Origin: CAWHJB01 sp963698715
GTDB taxonomy: Bacteria; Chloroflexota; Anaerolineae; Anaerolineales; UBA4823
Reading direction: 5' to 3'
Length of the DNA stretch: 64,000 bases
Assembly (NCBI GenBank): GCA_963698715.1
Contig: CAVORW010000004.1
Span: 682,001-746,000 of the forward strand
Position numbers and translations under genes: made by a program. The notes below the pieces were generated by a model. That model was not told where the DNA came from and did no database searches. It saw only the letters and a program-made list of their open reading frames with translations. Shown here piece by piece: positions 36,335 to 45,331 of this stretch. Position 1 is the first letter of the stretch; each line of letters begins with the position of its first letter.

Positions 36335-38740
36335 CTATTCGCCCAGGCCTTCCAGGGTCAGGCCAGCCAGTTCAACCATTTGGCGGACGACGTCGTATTC
36401 TTCGTCTATGGCAGGGTTAATGCCTGTCCAGCCATAGAAATCCTGGCTGCCGATTGAAGCGTTCCAGGCGTCGGTTTGCGCGAACGCAACCAGCGCGGCG
36501 GAGATTTGCTCGCGCAAATCAGCCGGGAATTCCGGTCCGAAGGACAGCGTGTCATTCGGGATCTCAGGCGAGATCGTCAGGATGCGAACTTTCTGGACAA
36601 TGTCAGGAGCTTCCTGTCGCAGGCCTGCTCGAGCATCCAGAACACGCCAGCCGTCACACATCAGTCGGCTGCCGTCATCATTGGGCGCGCACGATGGGAT
36701 CAGGTCGGCCGGGATTTCGGGATCATCGCCAACAGCCCAGGCGGGCTCGCCTTCAGGCTTAAGCGGCGGGGAGAAGAAAACACTGCCGAAATCGGCTTCG
36801 CCATTATAGATCGCACGGACAACGCCGGTATGGCCACCGGCTTCCAGCGTCTCGCCAGCCGAAATGCCGGCCTCAGCCAGCATCGGCAGGATGGCCAAGT
36901 AGCCGGAGGTTGACCCTGGATCAGGGTAAGCCCATTTCAAACCATCCAGGTCGGCCAGGGTTTTGGCCTCGCTGTCAGAGGGCACTATGATCTGCGCCCA
37001 GTAAACGTCCCAACCGAAGCGCACAGCCTTGAAAGCCACATCCACGCCACATAGCTGGTTAGCCAGGACATAACCCAGGCCAGGGATGAAGCCCATCGTA
37101 TCGGTGGGCGAGGCGCACATCTCTTCGATGGTGGCAGCGTAGGAGGTCGGGACACTGACCTCGAACTCCAGGCCGGTGGCCTCTTTGAGGGCAGCAGCCA
37201 TGACTTCACCACCGGTAGTGATCACCTGCGAATCAACCGATGGGACGAAGAGCACCTTGATCGGGTTTTCGGTAGTACCGATCGGGACAGCCGTAGGCGC
37301 AGGCGGCTCAGTCGGTACAGGGGTGGGCAGCGGCGAGGTCATTTGCTCAGATAGAATATCATCCGATTCAACATCCAGGGCAGCCAGGGTGCTGGCGACA
37401 TCATCGCCATTGGCAATGGCAGCCATCGCTTCACCAACTTTGACGCGCACAAAGTCGTATCCAGGCACAGGCGGCTCATAGTAGCCGTACTTCAGCATGT
37501 CAAAGGCAGTCTTGTAAGCAGGGTCGGATGCGAAGTAATCTGCCAGACCATTTGCTACGCTCTCACGCACCGGGAAGTATTGGGAGACTTCCGCCCAGCG
37601 AGCCTGAACATCAGGGTCGGTATAGTATTTGAGGAACAGCCAGGAAGCCAGTTCGGCTTCGGGCGTGCTGACAGGCATGCTGACGCTGGCGCCGTAAATA
37701 TTCATGACAGGTTCTGCAGTGGTATGCGGGATAGCTGCCACGCTCCACTCAAAGTTAGCGCCACCCGCCTCAACGGCGGAGCGGTAAAAGGGCAAGCCAG
37801 AGCTGGAGCCAACTGCAAAGAGCAGCTTGCCGGTTCCGAAGTCAGTCTGGTCCCCATAGCTTTCGGTCACGATGCTGGCGCAGCCATCATTGAACATGCC
37901 TTGCAGGAAGGTCATGGCGGCGACGGCGGCATCACTATCGTAGGTATATTCACTGGTGTTGTAATCGAAAATATCGCCGCCAAAAGCAAACGTGAAGCTG
38001 GCAAAACGGGAAGCATCAACACTTAATTCATACCCAATGCTGCCTTCTACAACTGCTCCTGAGAAGGGCTGCTCTGCGGCTTTGCAAGCCATTTCCTTAA
38101 ACTCTTCGGGGGTGGTTGGGGGTCCGTCATAGCCGAGCTCAGCCAGCCAGTCGGCATTGTAATACAGCACTTCCATAGAGCGGTTGGGGGGCCATCCAAG
38201 GCGAGCGTTGCCGTAGGTGGGGAATACGTCCTGAGTGAAAAAGCCCGGGAAGAAATCGGCTTGATCTGCTTCGCTCAGCCCCCATTTGGGGCTGTTCACC
38301 ATGCTGGTCATATCCACCAGGCCATCAACTAGCTGATATGTTGCCGCCTGGTTCTGGTAAGCAACCACCAGGTGTGGGGCATCCGGCGTATTCAGCACAC
38401 CCAACATTTTGTTGAAGATGTCACTGTATCCACCCTGATATTCAGCTACGACCGTGATACCATATTCGTTGCTGGCATTGAAGTCGGCAACAATTTCTTG
38501 AAGGGCTGTCTCACGATCACGCGTGTGCTGGTGCCAGAAAATGACTGTCTGCCCGGAAGGATCAACGTCTGCCCAGGGATCAGTCGGCGCAGCCGGAGCT
38601 TCAGTTTCTTGAGCCGCCGGCGCTTCTGGCGGTGTCGTGGCTTCAGCGGGCGGTTCCGGCGTAGCCGGGGCGCAGGCCGACAGTACCATTGCTAAAGTCA
38701 TCAGTAGTGCAAATATGGTAGACCAAGTTTTTTTATTCAT
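36335..38740 (-). CDS. Fusion of a family-1 solute-binding protein with a PhnD-like binding domain
   Basis: 801 residues. A lipoprotein signal (lipobox LSAC, Cys about 23) and a Pro/Ala/Glu linker (about 24-48) lead into a UgpB/MalE-like binding domain (about 50-465; starts with VIFWHQHTRDRE, then EYQGGYSDIFNKML). A proline-rich linker (about 466-490, TPVPTEPPAPTAVP) joins a complete second binding domain (about 493-790) of the PhnD phosphonate/phosphate type, with MGFIPGLGYVLANQL and YPDPGSTSGYLAILP. SD GGAGGAG before ATG 38740 decides the start. Two permease genes precede it in the same orientation. One chain with two different ligand-binding modules is unusual; it could present two ligands to one permease pair. 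Confidence 0.92.
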   Translation of the reverse strand: MNKKTWSTIFALLMTLAMVLSACAPATPEPPAEATTPPEAPAAQETEAPAAPTDPWADVDPSGQTVIFWHQHTRDRETALQEIVADFNASNEYGITVVAEYQGGYSDIFNKMLGVLNTPDAPHLVVAYQNQAATYQLVDGLVDMTSMVNSPKWGLSEADQADFFPGFFTQDVFPTYGNARLGWPPNRSMEVLYYNADWLAELGYDGPPTTPEEFKEMACKAAEQPFSGAVVEGSIGYELSVDASRFASFTFAFGGDIFDYNTSEYTYDSDAAVAAMTFLQGMFNDGCASIVTESYGDQTDFGTGKLLFAVGSSSGLPFYRSAVEAGGANFEWSVAAIPHTTAEPVMNIYGASVSMPVSTPEAELASWLFLKYYTDPDVQARWAEVSQYFPVRESVANGLADYFASDPAYKTAFDMLKYGYYEPPVPGYDFVRVKVGEAMAAIANGDDVASTLAALDVESDDILSEQMTSPLPTPVPTEPPAPTAVPIGTTENPIKVLFVPSVDSQVITTGGEVMAAALKEATGLEFEVSVPTSYAATIEEMCASPTDTMGFIPGLGYVLANQLCGVDVAFKAVRFGWDVYWAQIIVPSDSEAKTLADLDGLKWAYPDPGSTSGYLAILPMLAEAGISAGETLEAGGHTGVVRAIYNGEADFGSVFFSPPLKPEGEPAWAVGDDPEIPADLIPSCAPNDDGSRLMCDGWRVLDARAGLRQEAPDIVQKVRILTISPEIPNDTLSFGPEFPADLREQISAALVAFAQTDAWNASIGSQDFYGWTGINPAIDEEYDVVRQMVELAGLTLEGLGE

Positions 38741-38902
38741 CTGGTCTTTCTCCTCCATTAAGATTAAACGAAATTTGTGTGTAAGATATTTTATTTTCAA
38801 CTGCCTTCTCTTCTTCTATTTGGTCACAGTTCGATGATCAGCCTCCTTTTTACGGTCTCTGAGATAGCGTTTGACCTTGACAACTCTGGCCTGGACTTTA
38901 TA

Positions 38903-39814
38903 TTACCCCTTCAAGCCGGTCGTGGCGATGCCCTCAGTAAATTGCTTTTGAGTCAAGAAGTAAATGATTAAAATCGGAATCACTGTAATGACAGCCCCTG
39001 CCATCAATAAGTTCGTTTCCGGGCCGGCTTCGCTTACGAATGTCCACAGTCCAACCATCAGCGGCCGCCAGGTTTCGCGGGTTGTCACCAGCAGTGGCCA
39101 GAGAAACGCATTCCAAGAACCAATAAAGGCAAAGATCAGCACGGTCAGGATCGGTGCTTTGCTGATCGGGAGCACAATCTGGATCAAGAAGCGGAGATGG
39201 CCGGATCCATCTATCCGAGCCGCATCCCATAATTCGTCCGGGATCTTAACAAAGAACTGCCGTAACAGGAAAATACTGAAGGCGTTTGCCATGAAAGGCA
39301 CGGTTAGCGCCTGTAAAGAATTCAACCAGGAACCGCCCGGTAAAGGTAAAATATCGCCTCGGATCATCAAAAAATTGGGGATCATGGTGATTGATTCGGG
39401 GATCATCATCGTACTGAGCAACAGCGCAAATAGCAGGTCGCGCCCAAAAAATTTAATCCGGCCAAAAGCATATCCAGCCAGGATCGAAGTGGTCAGCAAA
39501 CCAGCGATCGTCGTCCCGGTTACAACCACACTGTTTAAAAAGTAACGGGCAAATCTGGCCTCGGTCCAGGCTTCAATATAATTGGCAAATTGGGGAGATT
39601 TGGGCAGCCACTGGCGGTTAATGGTTTCGCCCAAACTCATCAGCGAAGTGGATACCATCCAGAAGAACGGAACTACAGCCAAGACAGCGCCCAGAATCAA
39701 AAGCAAATACATCAAAAGGCGCGCAGGGCGGAATATAACCGGAGCTGGGCTGGCCTTAGAAAGGGACGCACTTCGCTCTTGAATTTGATCTTCGATTTGG
39801 AAGGTATCAGCCAT
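38903..39814 (-). CDS. ABC sugar-type permease, MalG/UgpE-like
   Basis: 303 residues from ATG 39814 (AAGGTG five bases upstream), six predicted TM segments with the binding-protein-dependent transport signature LWDAARIDGSGHLRFLIQIVLPISKA at about 190-215, which contains the EAA loop that contacts the ATPase. It overlaps the stop of the upstream permease by eight bases, so translation is probably coupled. Importers of this class need a MalK/UgpC-type ATPase; none is in the window, so a shared one elsewhere is likely. Confidence 0.92.
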   Translation of the reverse strand: MADTFQIEDQIQERSASLSKASPAPVIFRPARLLMYLLLILGAVLAVVPFFWMVSTSLMSLGETINRQWLPKSPQFANYIEAWTEARFARYFLNSVVVTGTTIAGLLTTSILAGYAFGRIKFFGRDLLFALLLSTMMIPESITMIPNFLMIRGDILPLPGGSWLNSLQALTVPFMANAFSIFLLRQFFVKIPDELWDAARIDGSGHLRFLIQIVLPISKAPILTVLIFAFIGSWNAFLWPLLVTTRETWRPLMVGLWTFVSEAGPETNLLMAGAVITVIPILIIYFLTQKQFTEGIATTGLKG

Positions 39815-40985
39815 AGAACACCTTATCGCCAAAGATCTTATTCTGGGCAAAAGTCAGCGCAAGGATAATAAAGAACAGGATAATCGCCTGGGCTGCTGCA
39901 TAACCATATTGATTGGCTTTATAAAATGTATCAAAAATCGTCACGCTGGCAACATCCACCGTGCCTTGAGCCGATGGCACCCGCATCACATAGATATGGT
40001 TGAAAGCTTTAAATGTGCCAATGAAGGCAATCAGGGCCAGGTAGAAGGTCACTGGTGAGAGCAAAGGGACCGTGATATAGCGGAATAACTGCCATTTCCC
40101 GGCGCCATCGATCTCGGCTGCTTCATACAGCTCCCCTGGGATCGAGCCCAATCCCGCCAGGAAAATCACCGTGTTGTATCCAACATACGTCCAGATCCCG
40201 AAGAAGATAACCGAGACCAGCGCCATACTCGGGCCCGCCAGAAATCCCTCGAGATCCTGGAGTTTTAAAATAATTTCGTTGATCGGACGCGGTTCGAACA
40301 ACCACTTCTGGGGTTCAATATTCAACCAGGAAAGGACAATATTCGACAGGGAAGTCTCGCGTGGGCTAAAAATAGTTCGGAAGACCACCGCAGCTGCCAC
40401 AACCGGCGTAATATAGGGTAAGAAGTACAGCATTCGGAAAAACTCCTGGCCTTTTATCTTCTGAAACAAGATATAAGCCAGGATTAAAGCAAAGAGCAAT
40501 TCGGCCGGGACCGTACCCAGGGCATAGAAAAATGTGATGGGCAAAGAATCTAGAAAACTCGTATCACCAGCCTCCATCATTCTTTGCCAGCCTACCGGTA
40601 TAACCAGGCCCGATCCAATCAGTATCAAAGCTGCCAGCAGCCTGATTACCAAGGATCGATCATCCTGAGAACGCAAAGCGCTGTTCCAGACAAGATAGGC
40701 TATAAATAAAAGTGCAAACCCGACCAAAAAAATCAGAACGCCCATCCAATCCCCCAGGGCTTTATGATAATTTTCAATACCAATAAAGGAGCCTTTTCGA
40801 ACCCGCCAGCTATAGGTGCTCATGTAAAAAGCGTAGCCAATCGGGAAAAAACCAAATATCGTGATGATAAGGAAGGCCGGCAGGATAAATAAGTACCCGG
40901 TAATGTGTTCTTTTATATCGATCCAGCGCCTCTGCCTGCGCTTTGGCTGTCCGAGACTTGATTGAGGCATTGATGTAGTTGTCAA
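39807..40985 (-). CDS. ABC sugar-type permease, MalF/UgpA-like, with extra membrane insert
   Basis: 392 residues. After the first TM and NYHKALGDW there is an insert of about 75 residues carrying two extra hydrophobic segments (about 81-101 and 113-131), before the normal core starts at FLDSLPITFFYALGTVP. The EAA signature ELYEAAEIDGAGKWQLFRYITVPLL is intact near 285-310. The usual family member is about 290-310 residues, so the length difference is the insert. TTG at 40985 is the start, with GGGGAGG six bases before it. It heads the minus-strand operon: permease, permease, double binding protein, phosphodiesterase-type enzyme. Confidence 0.9.
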   Translation of the reverse strand: MTTTSMPQSSLGQPKRRQRRWIDIKEHITGYLFILPAFLIITIFGFFPIGYAFYMSTYSWRVRKGSFIGIENYHKALGDWMGVLIFLVGFALLFIAYLVWNSALRSQDDRSLVIRLLAALILIGSGLVIPVGWQRMMEAGDTSFLDSLPITFFYALGTVPAELLFALILAYILFQKIKGQEFFRMLYFLPYITPVVAAAVVFRTIFSPRETSLSNIVLSWLNIEPQKWLFEPRPINEIILKLQDLEGFLAGPSMALVSVIFFGIWTYVGYNTVIFLAGLGSIPGELYEAAEIDGAGKWQLFRYITVPLLSPVTFYLALIAFIGTFKAFNHIYVMRVPSAQGTVDVASVTIFDTFYKANQYGYAAAQAIILFFIILALTFAQNKIFGDKVFYG

Positions 40986-41341
40986 TACATACCTCCCCGT
41001 CGTTCGCGGCCCAAAGCATCCAAAATCACAGTAAGCTTAATGCCTGATGATCCAAGAGAATTGGTCCAATGAAAATGCTAGAGGTTATCCCAACTCATTA
41101 TAAAACAAAAAACTCAAAGTGTGAAATATCAGGCCATAAAAAGTGCGCTAAATGGTCTTTTCGGCACGTCACTTAAGAAAAAAGAGCTTGTGTTTGCAAA
41201 GAACTTAGCGAAAGAACCACTAATGCGTGCACTTAAATGTTGTAGATGATAAACTTGGGAAACGCTTACAGGTCTCAGCTCACAGCTCAGCCATAATCGC
41301 TGCGTACGAACCGACCTGACCGAAATATCGGGAGAAATAAG
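40986..41341. other. Divergent promoter region with an inverted-repeat element
   Basis: 356 bases between the MalF-like permease and the second binding protein, divergently oriented. Both promoters must lie here. It contains the short copy of the inverted-repeat element (41148-41222). I find no gene. Confidence 0.7.
41148..41222. repeat. Inverted-repeat element, copy C (no hairpin)
   Basis: About 75 bp. Left end CTAAATGGTCTTTTCGGCA and, in reverse complement, right end TTAGTGGTTCTTTCGCTAA. It is copy B (49851-49984) in the opposite orientation, but lacks the central hairpin module of about 55 bases. Confidence 0.85.
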
Positions 41342-42796
41342 TTGCTGCTTTCTTTGCATAATAAAATTAACCACCGCCAATCGTTGTGCTTAGGACTGAT
41401 CTGGCTGGTACTTATCCTGGCAGCTTGCCAGGCAAATGTGCCTGCTCCCGATAGCACATCTACAGCGCCAGCCGGAACCGTCATACCTACACCCGCTCAG
41501 AAAACTGTCACGACGCCAACCCACGCGCCAACCTCCGCACCCACCCCTGCCAGCACATTGGGGATCGACTCCCAGGAATTGGACGGCATCTCAGTTACTT
41601 TTTGGCATGTCTGGAACGAAATACCAGGCTCGGTACTTCAAGCCCTGGTTGCAGATTTCAACGCTCAGAATGAATGGGGCATCCGGGTCAACAGCCGCTA
41701 TACGGGGACCTTTGATGAGCAATACGCCAGCGTCCTTGCAGCTCTCAACACGCCCGAACAGCCGGATATTGCTGTTGGTTATGTCTATCAGACGCTTGAT
41801 TGGGATGCAAATGACCAGGTTGTCGATCTAAATCCATATGTGAATGATCCCATTTGGGGAATGGGGCCAGCCAGCGAGGATTTCTTGAGACCCTTCTGGG
41901 ACTCCGATGTGGTGGCAGGAAAACGCCTGGGGATACCCGCCATGCGGACTGGCCAGTATCTCTTTTACAATCAGACCTGGGCCAAGGAGCTGGGTTACGA
42001 CACAGCGCCCAGCACGCCAACCCAGTTTCGGCAACAAGCCTGTGCAGCCGCCGATGCAAACCGGCAAGACGATGATCTGGACAATGATGGAACCGGTGGT
42101 TATATCTTGAGCATAGACTATAGCGTGATGCTGGCCTGGATTGGTGGGTTTGGCGGTGATGTTGTCGTCCCTTCAGACGGCGGCTACCAATTCGATACCC
42201 AATCCGTTCAAAACACTTTTCATTTTTTGAGAGATCTGTTCGATCGCGGCTGCGCTTGGCTGCCTGAAGACCAGCTGCCAGACACTGATTTTGCTTTTCG
42301 CCGTGGTCTGTTTGCTTCCGGCAGCCTGCTAGATGTTCCTGAACAATTTTACACTTTCAGCCAGACGCCCAACCGGGACCGCTGGACGCTGATTCCATAC
42401 CCGTCTAATCAGGGTGCGCCGGTAGTAGACGTTTATGGACCGTCCTTCAGTGTATTGAAATCTTCTCCTGAGAGAGAATTGGCTGCCTGGTTGTTTATTC
42501 GCTGGCTGTCTGAGCCTGAAAATCAGATTCGTCTGACAGGCGCGACCTCCTCGCTGCCCCTGCGAGGCGATGCACAGCAATTGATGGAAACCAAGCCCCT
42601 CTCGCCCCAATGGCAGGCTGCAGTCGATGCAATTCAATACGCCCGAGCGGAGCCGGCAGTTCGCTCGTGGCTGAATGTGCGTTGGGCAGTAGCAGATGCA
42701 GCCACGCAGCTTTTCCGTTACTACTTCACCATCGATCAGGTACCCATGCTGATCGAGCTCCTCGACAATACTGCAAAGGAATTACACAATCGATGA
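41342..42796 (+). CDS. Solute-binding lipoprotein, family 1, paralogue of the fusion's first domain
   Basis: 484 residues. A lipoprotein signal ends at LAAC; a Thr/Ala/Pro linker follows. The binding domain is close to residues 50-465 of the double binding protein: both have TFWHx, LVADFNAxNExGI and LAALNTPExPDI-type strings. It lacks the PhnD module. The TTG start has GGGAGA eight bases upstream. It is divergent from the permease operon and probably feeds the same permeases. The last base of its stop overlaps the rnhA start (ATGA), so rnhA is translationally coupled. Confidence 0.9.
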   Translation: MLLSLHNKINHRQSLCLGLIWLVLILAACQANVPAPDSTSTAPAGTVIPTPAQKTVTTPTHAPTSAPTPASTLGIDSQELDGISVTFWHVWNEIPGSVLQALVADFNAQNEWGIRVNSRYTGTFDEQYASVLAALNTPEQPDIAVGYVYQTLDWDANDQVVDLNPYVNDPIWGMGPASEDFLRPFWDSDVVAGKRLGIPAMRTGQYLFYNQTWAKELGYDTAPSTPTQFRQQACAAADANRQDDDLDNDGTGGYILSIDYSVMLAWIGGFGGDVVVPSDGGYQFDTQSVQNTFHFLRDLFDRGCAWLPEDQLPDTDFAFRRGLFASGSLLDVPEQFYTFSQTPNRDRWTLIPYPSNQGAPVVDVYGPSFSVLKSSPERELAAWLFIRWLSEPENQIRLTGATSSLPLRGDAQQLMETKPLSPQWQAAVDAIQYARAEPAVRSWLNVRWAVADAATQLFRYYFTIDQVPMLIELLDNTAKELHNR

Positions 42797-43242
42797 CCTC
42801 CCATGCAGCTGAATTTCCTCACGTAGCGATCTACACCGATGGCGCCTGTTCCCCCAACCCCGGACCTGGGGGGTGGGCTGCTTTACTTAAGTTTAAAGAT
42901 CAAGAAAAAACACTGACTGGGGTAGAGCGCCAAACCACGAACAATCGTATGGAGCTCTCTGCTGCAGTTGCGGCATTGAAAGCGCTCAAACGACCTTGCC
43001 AGATTGACTTTTATACGGATTCAGAATATTTAAAACGGGGCATCACCGAATGGCTGCCTGGTTGGCGTCGGCGAAATTGGCGCCGGAAAGCAGGTAGCCT
43101 GGCTAATGTGGATCTATGGCAAGCGCTGGATCAGGCTATTATGGAGCACCAGATCAATTGGTATTGGGTGCGAGGGCATGCTGGCCATCCAGAAAACGAG
43201 CGCGTCGACCGGCTTGCCCGCCAAGCGATTCCAAGGCGGTAA
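42793..43242 (+). CDS. rnhA: Ribonuclease HI
   Basis: Degrades the RNA strand of RNA-DNA hybrids. From ATG 42793, 149 residues. Catalytic carboxylates are visible: YTDGACSPNPG (Asp near 14), MELSA (Glu near 51), YTDSEYL (Asp near 75) and NERVDRLAR (Asp near 138). The basic handle region WLPGWRRRNWRRK is typical of E. coli-type RNase HI. The ORF is open from 42610, but the ATGA overlap with the upstream gene fixes the start. Pairing with a transport-binding protein has no functional sense I can see. Confidence 0.95.
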   Translation: MTSHAAEFPHVAIYTDGACSPNPGPGGWAALLKFKDQEKTLTGVERQTTNNRMELSAAVAALKALKRPCQIDFYTDSEYLKRGITEWLPGWRRRNWRRKAGSLANVDLWQALDQAIMEHQINWYWVRGHAGHPENERVDRLARQAIPRR

Positions 43243-43261
43243 GCAAGTTCCGATTAAAATT

Positions 43262-43735
43262 TCAGGTTTCGGTCGTTTGGGCTGCATCCGCCATATTTAA
43301 GTCTGCCGTTTCTGCAGCTGGCTGTATTGGCCTGTCAGCGGCTGGACGTACTTCAACATCCACCTGATCTTCCATTCGTATCTGGCCACGCAGAAAAGCG
43401 CCCTCTTCGGTTGCAAAGGCGGCTGTCACCACATTACCCCATACTCGCCCGGTTGCACGAATCTCGACTTTTTCCGCAGTGATATCCCCGCGCACTGCTC
43501 CAGCTACAATCACAACATTCGCTCGCAGGGTCTCGCAGGTAACCCGCCCTGTTTCGCCAACCACCAGCAGCCCGCGTAGCGCAATATCCCCTTCAAAAGC
43601 GCCCTCGATGCGTACCCCACCGCTGCCGCTCAAATCGCCATTCCAAATAACCCCGGTTCCGAGCACTGAAGTAATCCGTTCAGTGGGGGCCGGCTGCTCA
43701 GGCTGAGGGGCCGGCTCAGCTCGCCTACGAAACAT
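43262..43735 (-). CDS. Bactofilin-type polymer-forming protein
   Basis: 157 residues with a disordered, proline-rich N-terminus (about 1-25) and a right-handed beta-helix of bactofilin type (about 25-130), with repeats such as GDLSGSGGVRIEGAFEGDI and GAVRGDITAEKVEIRATGRVWGNV. Bactofilins self-assemble into filaments linked to cell shape or polarity. No membrane segment. It is followed on the same strand by nothing obvious; fabI lies upstream 47 bases away. Confidence 0.9.
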   Translation of the reverse strand: MFRRRAEPAPQPEQPAPTERITSVLGTGVIWNGDLSGSGGVRIEGAFEGDIALRGLLVVGETGRVTCETLRANVVIVAGAVRGDITAEKVEIRATGRVWGNVVTAAFATEEGAFLRGQIRMEDQVDVEVRPAADRPIQPAAETADLNMADAAQTTET

Positions 43736-43781
43736 ATCGTCTCCTCAATTATTCACACCCGGCTTAGAAACTTACGCTAAG

Positions 43782-44564
43782 CTACTCAACCGCCTCAGGA
43801 ATTCCCAGAATATTGTAACCCGAATCAACAAAAAGCACTTCACCGGTAATTTTGGCCGCTAAATCAGAACATAAGAAAACCGCCGCCCCGCCCACATCCT
43901 CACTGGTTACATTCTCATGCAAAGGCGCAATTTCTGCAAACTGCCGGTACATTGATTTAAACCCCGAAACACCGGCTGCCGCCAGGGTCCTGATAGGGCC
44001 AGCCGAAATGGCGTTTACCCGGACCTGATGTTTACCAAAATCATAAGCCAGGTAGCGCACTGAAGCTTCTAAAGCCGCTTTCGCCACACCCATAACATTG
44101 TAATTGGGCGACACTTTTTCAGCACCATAATAAGTCAGCGTGATCATAGCTCCACCGGGACGCAGCATGGGCTGGAATGCTTTGGCCAAAGCAGTGAAGG
44201 AATAAACGCTAATATCCATCGCCAGATGAAATCCAGCCCGGCTAGTGTTATAGTACGGGCCGGTTAGTTCATCCCGGTTCGCAAAGGCTATCGCGTGTAC
44301 CAAAATGTCGATTTCCCCGAAGGATTCCGCTGCCCGTGCCGCAACCTGCTTTATTTGCTCGTCGGAAGCAACGTCACAGGATTCGACAAAAGTACAGCCA
44401 ATGGATTCCGCCAATGGGCGAACTCGACGCTCAAGGGCTTGCCCAGCATAGCTCAACCCGAGCGTTGCTCCATGATCGTGAAAGGCTTTGGTTATTCCCC
44501 AAGCGATAGAACGTTCATTTGCAACCCCAAATACCAGGGCAGTTTTTCCACTAAGCAAGCTCAT
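43782..44564 (-). CDS. fabI: Enoyl-ACP reductase (NADH), FabI type
   Basis: Last step of each fatty-acid elongation round, a target of triclosan. 260 residues. N-terminal nucleotide-binding pattern GVANERSIAWGI and the catalytic YxxxxxxK as YNVMGVAKAALEAS near 153-166. C-terminal NAISAGPIRTLAA is typical. It sits in a minus-strand run with bactofilin downstream; the glycosylase lies upstream. Confidence 0.95.
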   Translation of the reverse strand: MSLLSGKTALVFGVANERSIAWGITKAFHDHGATLGLSYAGQALERRVRPLAESIGCTFVESCDVASDEQIKQVAARAAESFGEIDILVHAIAFANRDELTGPYYNTSRAGFHLAMDISVYSFTALAKAFQPMLRPGGAMITLTYYGAEKVSPNYNVMGVAKAALEASVRYLAYDFGKHQVRVNAISAGPIRTLAAAGVSGFKSMYRQFAEIAPLHENVTSEDVGGAAVFLCSDLAAKITGEVLFVDSGYNILGIPEAVE

Positions 44565-44623
44565 GGTAGATCCTCCAATTTAACCTAACATCCAAAAGAT
44601 AGCGGGGCGACAGTTTGTCACAC

Positions 44624-45238
44624 CTACCCCGCAGCCTCATCCAAGGCGGAAACTGCAGCCAAAAATCGCCAGGGTTTACTTTTCCATGGTTCAGGCACAT
44701 TGTATAACCCCACTCTAGGGCCAGTAGTAACGCTGACATTAGAAATTGGTCGGCCGGCTTCTACCCAAAGTTTGCTGGTTGGCTCGCAGATATCTACACC
44801 ATTAAACAATTTGTCGATCCCCAAGGCCTGGCAGATTTTCCCCGGACCATCAGTCCAACGTCGGGCAGGTTGGGAACTGCGCCGGGCAGCAATTAATCCC
44901 AAGCCTTCCACCGGCAGAATGGAGCGAATCAAAACAGCGGCAGGATAGTCTTCTCGTTCAACTACAAAATTGAGCATCCAATGCATACCATAAGTAAAGT
45001 AGACATAGGCATGGCCAGGCGGTCCATACATCACCTGGGTACGTGCCGTACGCCCGGCCTTACAATGGCAACCCAGATCATCTTCACCCCGGTAAGCTTC
45101 TGTTTCAATAATGATGCCGGCAATTCGTTGTTCCTGGTCGTAGCGTACCAGCCGCATACCCAGGAGTTCACGCGCCACTTGCAGCGCTGAGCGGTCGTAG
45201 AAATCACGCAGCAGAATCAAATTTTCATTCACTTTCAT
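44624..45238 (-). CDS. DNA-3-methyladenine glycosylase, AAG/MPG type
   Basis: Removes alkylated purines in base-excision repair. 204 residues, the usual length for bacterial Mpg. Signature stretches: RDFYDRSALQVARELLG near 10-26, IIETEAYRGEDDLGCHCKAGRTARTQVMYGPPGHAYVYFTYGMHWMLN (48-95; Glu near 47 is catalytic) and RRWTDGPGKICQALGID near 130. It lies 60 bases upstream of fabI and is on the same strand. Confidence 0.92.
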   Translation of the reverse strand: MKVNENLILLRDFYDRSALQVARELLGMRLVRYDQEQRIAGIIIETEAYRGEDDLGCHCKAGRTARTQVMYGPPGHAYVYFTYGMHWMLNFVVEREDYPAAVLIRSILPVEGLGLIAARRSSQPARRWTDGPGKICQALGIDKLFNGVDICEPTSKLWVEAGRPISNVSVTTGPRVGLYNVPEPWKSKPWRFLAAVSALDEAAG

Positions 45239-45331
45239 TCACTTTTTGGCCGGTTTTATCGTTCTCAGTGAAATCCCTTCGGGTAAACACATCTTTTTGC
45301 TCGCTTTACACATCATGCTTAATGAACAGGG

